Assembly (NCBI GenBank): GCA_001603075.1
Contig: LVBB01000016.1
Location: forward strand, 25,018 to 89,017
Reading direction: 5' to 3'
DNA from: Phycisphaerales bacterium Planc_01
Lineage (GTDB): Bacteria > Planctomycetota > Phycisphaerae > Sedimentisphaerales > Anaerobacaceae
DNA: 64,000 nucleotides
This document shows, in pieces, positions 58,934 through 64,000 of the stretch; positions within the stretch are counted from its first letter, which is position 1, and each line of letters starts with the position of its first letter. The notes under the pieces are model-generated. The model had not been told where the DNA came from. It did no database searches and was given only the letters and a program-made list of their open reading frames with translations. The position numbers and the translations under genes were made by a program.

Positions 58934-60637
58934 ATGTGTGCAGAGGGCCAAGGGACAAAGGACGACAAGAAGGCCAGGCGAAGACGAAAGTGGCAGACCA
59001 CCGGCCGCATCGGCTACCTGATCGGCGCGGGCATCTTCGCTCCGTTTTTCGTAACGGCGATCTGGATCGGATACCTTTCATGGATCGGCCTCCTCGTCGG
59101 GATTGTCTACTTGTCGCCCGGCATTCTCTCGCCCCTGGCGGGCCTGACCGGCAGGAAGCGACTCGAGGGCTTTCTCTCCTGGCTCAGTGTGGGCGTGCCT
59201 ATCCTGCTGGCTCTGGCGGTAGCAGTCGCAGCCATCTGGCCGACGGACAACGGCGAGCAATGGAAGCCATACCGATTCGATGAAGAATTCGCTGTCCTTG
59301 AAGCCGAGCGCAGCATACCAGAGCAAGACAACGCCGCGATCCGATGCCAGGCCCTGTTTGCCTTGCTGGACGTCGATGATCACGCGGGTTTCTTCTTCCC
59401 TGCAGGGCGCAAGAGCGACGTGCTGTACAAGGACACGTGGACCCGCGTCGAACATCCGGAGGCTTCGCAATGGCTGGACAGCTATGACTTCGCGGTGGAC
59501 GAACTCGTCCGTGCGGCCGGGACCCGTCGGTTTCGCTGGCCGCTGCAACAGTATACCTATGATGAGCCTACGGTTCCCTATAGGCCCGTGGGGCACGGCC
59601 TCCAACTCCTGATCCTGTCCGCCAACCGCGACCTCGGTGAGGGCCGATTCGATGAGGCCATCGTGAAGTACTCCTGCGCGATTGGGATGATCCACGACCT
59701 GCGACAGCAGATGCAACCTCTCGAATTTCGGATCAGTTACGGCTACGAAACCAGGATTCTCCGGCTGATCCGCCGCGCCCTGGTCCAACATGCCCTCTCC
59801 GACCGGGACATCGCCCAGATTGCTGAGCATCTGCCCGGAGCCGACGACAGTTGGCTCGCTCAAGCGACCGCTCTCTTTCGGGCGGAAAAGACCCGGTACA
59901 TGAACCTTCTGGCCAGACTCTATGAAGTGAATCCTGAAGGAGAGGTGCGGTTTTCAAGCCAGCTCCAACTGTCTCCGGACGCTTCGCCACAAGACATTCG
60001 TTGGCTTCGTCCGTATTGGCCTATGAATATGCCGCTCGATCCCAAGGGCCTGCACCACATCGCTGAAGACCACTTCTCCAGGCTCGCTTACTTGCTTGAG
60101 CCGGATCGCCTGCCGCTGAATGGCCAGGAATCGACCGCGAGTTGGACCGACTTCTGCCGGGTACTAGCCAACTTCTACCGGTGGTTCGGCGAGATGGCCT
60201 TCTACCGCGCGGACGAATACATCACCCTGCGCCAATTGCACGCGTCGCTGCTCGCCGAGCAGCGCGGGACATGGCTGGTCCTGGCTCTGCGCCGTTGCCG
60301 AGACGAGCACGGCTTGTGGCCTTCTTCGCTCAACGAGATACCGGAGCATGTCCCGCCTGAAGCCTTCGTCGATCCGACCAACGGAGGGCCGTTCGTGTAT
60401 GCCCGCGTCGACGACAGCTTCAGCCTCTACAGCACAGGAATCAACCGGATCGATGAAGGCGGCCGAGCACGGTATATCAAGGAGCGCAACCACCACGAGG
60501 ACGATATCCTGATCTGGCCCCTTGCCAAGCCGGAGCCTCCCAAGCCCCGGTCCAAGGATGCGATCATGGAAGAACTAAAAGCAATCTATGGCGAAGACTA
60601 TGTCCGCCGCAAACAGGAGGACTCTAACGGCGTATAG
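58934..60637 (+). CDS. Planctomycete-style membrane protein with pseudopilin-like C-terminus
   Basis: 567 residues. Two helices at the N-terminus (GYLIGAGIFAPFFVTAIWIGYL; GVPILLALAVAVAAIW), then a large helical domain (about 110-430, extracytoplasmic), then HGLWPSSLNEIPEHVPPEAFVDPTNGGPFVYARVDDSFSLYSTG, a motif like the C-terminus of planctomycete type II pseudopilin-associated proteins. Function unknown. GGAGGGCAGAAGGG precedes the ATG. Confidence 0.7.
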   Translation: MCAEGQGTKDDKKARRRRKWQTTGRIGYLIGAGIFAPFFVTAIWIGYLSWIGLLVGIVYLSPGILSPLAGLTGRKRLEGFLSWLSVGVPILLALAVAVAAIWPTDNGEQWKPYRFDEEFAVLEAERSIPEQDNAAIRCQALFALLDVDDHAGFFFPAGRKSDVLYKDTWTRVEHPEASQWLDSYDFAVDELVRAAGTRRFRWPLQQYTYDEPTVPYRPVGHGLQLLILSANRDLGEGRFDEAIVKYSCAIGMIHDLRQQMQPLEFRISYGYETRILRLIRRALVQHALSDRDIAQIAEHLPGADDSWLAQATALFRAEKTRYMNLLARLYEVNPEGEVRFSSQLQLSPDASPQDIRWLRPYWPMNMPLDPKGLHHIAEDHFSRLAYLLEPDRLPLNGQESTASWTDFCRVLANFYRWFGEMAFYRADEYITLRQLHASLLAEQRGTWLVLALRRCRDEHGLWPSSLNEIPEHVPPEAFVDPTNGGPFVYARVDDSFSLYSTGINRIDEGGRARYIKERNHHEDDILIWPLAKPEPPKPRSKDAIMEELKAIYGEDYVRRKQEDSNGV

Positions 60638-60676
60638 GCTGATGGACAGATAACCGACGACTACGAAAGGGTACGG

Positions 60677-60865
60677 ATGAAACGACTGCATCTTTCGGCG
60701 ACGGACAAGAAGATCTTCGGGGTTTGCGGCGGGATTGGGGAGACGTACGACGTCGATCCGACGCTGGTCCGGCTAACGGTGGTGTTTCTCTGCGTCGTCA
60801 CCATTGTCGTCCCGATCGCGATCACCTACCTCGTCGCCGCCTTGATCATGCCCAAAGAAGCCTGA
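60677..60865 (+). CDS. pspC: PspC-domain small membrane protein
   Basis: 62 residues, PspC domain only: KRLHLSATDKKIFGVCGGIGETYDVDPTLVRLTVVFLCVVTIV. One to two helices. PspC proteins sense or stabilise membranes in phage-shock-like responses. It stands alone after the membrane protein gene (39-base gap) and ends 22 bases before a copy of the dispersed palindrome. Confidence 0.85.
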   Translation: MKRLHLSATDKKIFGVCGGIGETYDVDPTLVRLTVVFLCVVTIVVPIAITYLVAALIMPKEA

Positions 60866-60887
60866 CGCCGACTCGCGCCGTGGGCGA

Positions 60888-60907
60888 GGGCGAATTATGA
60901 TTCGCCC
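60888..60907. repeat. palindrome GGGCGAATTATGATTCGCCC
   Basis: One base from perfect. It sits between the stops of two convergent genes (60865 and 60908), where it could act as a hairpin terminator for both. Confidence 0.6.
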
Positions 60908-62110
60908 CTACGGGACCGCCAGTTCTTCGTGCTCGCTGCTGACGACCAGGTCCCGCTCGTCGATCAGATTGAGATAGTAAACGGTGACACCTTCGGGCAG
61001 CGTGGCGGAGGCTTTTCCAGCATCGGCACGGAGCGTCGCCTCGACAGTCTGCCAGTTGCGGTCCTGCCACTTGCCGCTGTCGGTCGTGTAGTTCAGCTCC
61101 GCTTTGACGATGGGAATTTCGCTCTTGAAGGTCACCCATACGTCGCGGCCATGCCGGCCGGCGCTGGTGACCTGCGCCAGGGGCGCACCGTCTCGGAGGA
61201 CCGCATCGGCCATGGCGCGAATCTCCCCAGGATTCTCCCCGGCGCCGCCATGCGCGTGCGGCATCCGAACGCGAAGGCAGAGCGTCCTTGTCGATTGCGG
61301 CTGGCGGTACGATTTCTGGAGCGAGTCCATCGGGTACGCGAAATCGTTCGTGCCCGTCACCCATAGCGTCGGCATCCGCGCATCGCCCAGGTACCGCGAC
61401 GGGTCCCACTGTTCGAGCCAGAGACCGGCTCTCTCGGGGCCGAGTTGCTCGAACGTGCCGAGCCAGACCGAGTTGTCGCCCAGAAAGCCGCAGCCATAAA
61501 CCGGCGCCGCGAACTTGAACCGGCCGTCCACGCCCGCAACGATACAGGTCAGGTACCCGCCCCATGAGATCCCGGTGACCCCCGTCCGCTCGGCGTCCAC
61601 TTCCGGCATCGACCGAATCAGCGAGTGCGCCAGGATCACATCGGCTACCGCGTGATACGTCCACTGGTCCTCGATGGGCCAGTCGAGCTGATCGAACCCG
61701 CCCCAGCCGGGCGGCCCGCCCCACTCGTGTCGCGGATGGTCCCGGTATCCGCCGCTGCTGATGCAGCCGCAGGTGTCCATCGCTATCGCGGCGTAGCCCC
61801 GCTCGACCCACAGCTTCACCCATGGAACGAACGCCGAGCCCCCGCCCCCGTGCACCAGCACCATCGCCGGAACCTTCTGCCTCTCTTGGGCCTCGGGCAG
61901 CCCATAGTACGCAAACACCCGCGTCGGCCGCCCCTTCCAGGGCAACCCCTCATAGAAAATCGCCTCCACCCCCTCGACACTCCGATTGGGATCCGCCCAC
62001 ACCCGAGGCGTCACCGACAGCGCCGCCACATCCCACCGCGCCGCCCCGGCCGCTACGGTCCCCAAGACGACCGCCAGCAAGGCGATAAAGACCAACCTCC
62101 AGTATGTCAC
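60908..62110 (-). CDS. Exported alpha/beta hydrolase (acetyl-xylan-esterase-like)
   Basis: 400 residues with a GTG start at 62110, following GGAAGG; the first ATG lies upstream inside another gene. Signal/anchor LVFIALLAVVLGTVAAGAA. Esterase motifs are PAMVLVHGGGGSAF (oxyanion), GVTGISWGGYLTCIVAG (Ser nucleophile in GISWGG), PTLWVTGTNDFAYPMD (Asp) and PHAHGG (His). Members deacetylate plant polysaccharides or act as dienelactone-hydrolase-type esterases. The GTG overlaps the stop of the HNH gene (GTGA), so the two are coupled. Confidence 0.8.
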   Translation of the reverse strand: MTYWRLVFIALLAVVLGTVAAGAARWDVAALSVTPRVWADPNRSVEGVEAIFYEGLPWKGRPTRVFAYYGLPEAQERQKVPAMVLVHGGGGSAFVPWVKLWVERGYAAIAMDTCGCISSGGYRDHPRHEWGGPPGWGGFDQLDWPIEDQWTYHAVADVILAHSLIRSMPEVDAERTGVTGISWGGYLTCIVAGVDGRFKFAAPVYGCGFLGDNSVWLGTFEQLGPERAGLWLEQWDPSRYLGDARMPTLWVTGTNDFAYPMDSLQKSYRQPQSTRTLCLRVRMPHAHGGAGENPGEIRAMADAVLRDGAPLAQVTSAGRHGRDVWVTFKSEIPIVKAELNYTTDSGKWQDRNWQTVEATLRADAGKASATLPEGVTVYYLNLIDERDLVVSSEHEELAVP

Positions 62111-62391
62111 GACATCCTTCCTTTCTTCCGTCTCAGGGCCTTTGCAGATGCTTCCGCCGCCTGGTCGTAGATCGATCTTGTCCAAGATTTGGGGAGATTC
62201 GTAACACCTGCTTCGAAGAGGGCTTTGAACACTTTGGGCTTTACATGGGTGTCAAACATGATGTGACACGTAGGACACAGCATGAGCAGATTGGGCCCAT
62301 GCTTTCCGCCTTCTGCAACGATATGCGCCTTTTGCCGCATCGCAACGGCGTGTCCACACAGTTCGCAGGTACCTTCAGACTTGCTCTGCAC
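62107..62391 (-). CDS. Small HNH-endonuclease-like protein
   Basis: 94 residues from a GTG at 62391, which follows GAGGAG by 8 bases; the ATG at 62412 has no site. CELCGH and LCPTCHIMFD are the zinc-binding pairs of an HNH fold, with the catalytic His in KAHIVAEGGKHGPNLLML. Such small HNH proteins nick DNA or act in restriction. It lies directly upstream of the esterase gene on the same strand. Confidence 0.7.
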   Translation of the reverse strand: MQSKSEGTCELCGHAVAMRQKAHIVAEGGKHGPNLLMLCPTCHIMFDTHVKPKVFKALFEAGVTNLPKSWTRSIYDQAAEASAKALRRKKGRMS

Positions 62392-62486
62392 GTTTCGTTC
62401 TCCTCGTCGCATGCTGATGTGAAGTCAAGGTGCATGTGCACCGAATCGCGGCGCGGTTCAGTGGTTCGACGAAGACGAGGAACAGA

Positions 62487-62678
62487 TCAGGTTCGGGCAT
62501 TTCGGAAGATCTCCGTGACGTTCTTCTGCACCTGTTCTTCAGTCCAGTCGGGGTGTTGCTCGCGCAGCCAGGAGGCCTTGAGCCGGCGGGCCGACCAGTA
62601 CAAACGCATCGACAGCTTCAGCTCTTCGGCCGGCGACATCTTCTTGAAGATTTCGATCTGGATTTGGCGCGAGTTCAC
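62487..62678 (-). CDS. Small hypothetical protein
   Basis: 63 residues from a GTG at 62678, 8 bases after GGAG; an ATG at 62684 is too close to the site. Sequence: SPAEELKLSMRLYWSARRLKASWLRE then QHPDWTEEQVQKNVTEIF. Helical, with a conserved-looking HPDW; no family is recognised. Found alone, 96 bases upstream of the HNH gene. Confidence 0.5.
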   Translation of the reverse strand: MNSRQIQIEIFKKMSPAEELKLSMRLYWSARRLKASWLREQHPDWTEEQVQKNVTEIFRNART

Positions 62679-62807
62679 GCACATATCTCCGGATTCATCA
62701 TAGTACGTTGATTATAGCGGTCAATCAGCGGCCTGCCAATGCCAGGAACCATCCCCGATCCTTCGGGGGTGCACTGCGTGTTTGTGGGTAGCGTATGAGA
62801 TTGGCCT

Positions 62808-62860
62808 CTTTGTCATGTCGAGCGGAGCGCAGCGTAGTCGAGACATCTGGCCGCGAAGGA
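62808..62860. repeat. partial MITE-like repeat (third copy)
   Basis: CTTTGTCATGTCGAGCGGAG begins like the terminal repeats at 35564 and 62926 and shares a TCTGGCC word; no matching right end is visible, so this looks like a truncated or fused copy. Confidence 0.5.
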
Positions 62861-62925
62861 GACGCCCTTTTCGTCCTCGGGCAGATCGCCTGCCATTGTC
62901 GTGTCCAGCATGCCTCTGACCCCTT

Positions 62926-63040
62926 CTTGTCACCCCGAGTCCGCCGCAGGCGGATCGAGGGGTCTGGCCACAGACCGGGCGCGATTCCAATTCGCAGGCA
63001 GATTCCTCCGCTCGGCTTCGCCTCGGTCGGAATGACAAAG
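62926..63040. repeat. MITE-like repeat, second full copy
   Basis: CTTGTCACCCCGA at the left and TCGGAATGACAAAG (63027-63040) at the right form the terminal inverts. Interior words CGAGGGGTCTGGCCA and AGATTCCTCCGCT are shared with 35564-35690. It ends about 110 bases before the IS110 transposase start. The 474-base gap from 62679 to 63152 has no gene apart from these repeats. Confidence 0.65.
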
Positions 63041-63077
63041 AGGGCATGGTGCTCCAGTCGAAATGATTGTATGAAAG

Positions 63078-63152
63078 CGTGCCTCCCTGGGGGGTACAAT
63101 GCCGGGAGAGAACGCATCCATCTATGCGGCCGACCCGCAGAAAGGAGGCACG
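63078..63152 (+). promoter_or_regulatory. inverted repeat enclosing and pairing with the transposase ribosome site
   Basis: CGTGCCTCC (63078-63086) is the exact complement of GGAGGCACG (63144-63152), which overlaps the ribosome site AAAGGAGG of the transposase and touches its ATG at 63153. In mRNA the two would pair and hide the site; a transcript starting inside would not carry the upstream arm. This fits known translational control of transposases and could also be part of a bridge-RNA region. Confidence 0.6.
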
Positions 63153-64000
63153 ATGGACATCATAGCGATGGATTGCCACAAACGCTACAGCCTGGCCCAC
63201 GTCCAGACTTCGGACGGCCAATGTGTCCGAGAACAACGCATCGAGCACCGACGCGGAAACATCCGCACCTTTCTCTCGGCGTACCCGGCCGGTTCGCCGG
63301 TGGCCATCGAGACGCTGGGCAACTGGTACTGGATTGTCGATGAGATCGAAGCCGCCGGGATGGTCCCTCGGCTGGTCCACGCGCGCAAGGCCAAACGGAT
63401 GCTCGGTTCGATCAACAAGACCGACAAGCTGGACGTTCGCGGCCTGAACATGCTCCAGCGGATCGGGCCCTGCCGACGGTCTGGATTCCGCCGGCGGTCC
63501 TGCGCGACCGGCGAGAGTTGCCGCGGACCGGCATGGTTCTGGGGGCCTGGCGAACCCGCCTGAAGAACCGCCTTCACTCGGTGGTGGACAAGTACGGCCT
63601 TCAGGATCGGTTCGAGGGGATCAGTGACATCTTCGGCCGCAAGGGCCGGGAGGTCTTGGACGGGGTTGTGGCGCAATTGCCTGCGCACACCGCCTCCATG
63701 ACGAAGCTGCTGATCGAGCGGCTCGATCAGGTGCAGGAGGCCATCGGCCGGATCGAGAAGCAGATGGCGGAGGTCTTCGCACCGACGCCGGAGATGGCTC
63801 TGTTGGCCAGTCTTCCGGGTGTCGGCTCGATTCTCTCGGTCGTGATCGGCCTGGAGGTCGGGGACATCAGGCGGTTCAAGTGGGCGAACCGTCTGGCGTC
63901 CTATGCCGGGACGGTGCCGCGCGTCCATGCCAGTGGCGGCAAAACCCGATACGGGCGGACGCGGGCGGATGTGAACCACTATCTCAAGTGGGCCTATGCC
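63153..64000 (+). pseudogene. IS110-family transposase, frameshifted, 3' end beyond window
   Basis: Residues [40 protein letters not shown] and [20 protein letters not shown] form the DEDD RuvC-like N-domain (first Asp in MDC). After GLNMLQRIG the frame breaks near 63465: a one-base loss in a G run, or a -1 slip at GGGCCC, moves to the frame encoding [17 protein letters not shown], then [38 protein letters not shown] and [20 protein letters not shown] (transposase_20 domain). Translation is open to base 64000, so the end is beyond the window. A sequencing error or programmed slip cannot be excluded. IS110 elements carry a bridge RNA in their non-coding end. Confidence 0.8.

Noticed and set aside
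1..64000. tRNA or rRNA genes
   Set aside because: No TTCGA-type T-loop with matching acceptor stem and no rRNA core motif was noticed by eye; a tRNAscan-SE run would settle this.

Overview
The window is 64 kb of GC-rich bacterial DNA, best explained as the chromosome of an anaerobic, polysaccharide-degrading planctomycete of the Phycisphaerae/Sedimentisphaerales type. That assignment is an inference from gene content: GLUG-repeat and LamG/discoidin surface proteins, DUF1080 (3-keto-disaccharide hydrolase-like) proteins, GH106 and GH97 glycosidases, DUF5009 and DUF4832 proteins, many Tat-exported TIM-barrel proteins, a group 3b [NiFe] hydrogenase and Rex. No rRNA or tRNA gene was seen to settle it.

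Layout. 1-3.1 kb: end of an MscS channel, a DUF481 outer-membrane protein, then a promoter-RNA-terminator unit, a 38-codon ORF and a Rnk/GreA-C-domain gene. 3.1-6.1 kb: two FucP-type sugar transporters. 6.3-11 kb: an exported TIM-barrel/DUF1080 fusion and a giant GLUG-repeat protein. 11-18.8 kb: TIM-barrel protein, flavin reductase, acyltransferase, membrane protein, a HAD phosphatase coupled to a LarA-like nickel racemase, a DUF1080 protein and an unknown protein. 18.8-24.5 kb: one reverse-strand operon rex-hydBGDA-maturation protease-response regulator, with a recognisable sigma70 promoter and a Rex operator. 24.7-34.5 kb: a seven-gene reverse-strand run (DUF5009 protein, GH106 rhamnosidase, RhaT symporter, UroD-type methyltransferase, class II photolyase, epimerase, PNPOx-like protein). 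34.7-43.3 kb: NIPSNAP protein, a MITE-like repeat, DUF4832 protein, pectate-lyase-fold protein, LamG/discoidin protein and a DUF3524 glycosyltransferase. 43.3-53.6 kb: a complete L-arabinose-type operon (GH97, mutarotase, SSS symporter, araB, araD, a FucI/AraA-superfamily isomerase, an XylR-like regulator). 53.7-58.7 kb: two tiny ferritin-like proteins, a lipase-like protein, glycyl-tRNA synthetase and two toxin-antitoxin modules (MNT/HEPN and HicBA). 58.9-64 kb: a planctomycete-style membrane protein, PspC, an esterase with an HNH protein, dispersed repeats and a frameshifted IS110 transposase cut by the window end.

How it works together: the surface and exported glycosidases release L-rhamnose, L-fucose-like sugars and L-arabinose from pectin or hemicellulose; FucP-, RhaT- and SSS-type symporters import them; araB/araD and the isomerase feed the pentose-phosphate pathway; Rex and the NAD(P)-linked hydrogenase dispose of reducing power from fermentation.

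The most unusual signals are a probable structured RNA at 1.93-2.16 kb, a dispersed palindrome (GGCGAATCATGATTCGCC) that sits in frame inside two genes, three copies of the 3' end of the glycyl-tRNA synthetase gene within 1.5 kb, a leaderless pair of half-ferritins, and an inverted repeat that can hide the ribosome-binding site of the IS110 transposase.
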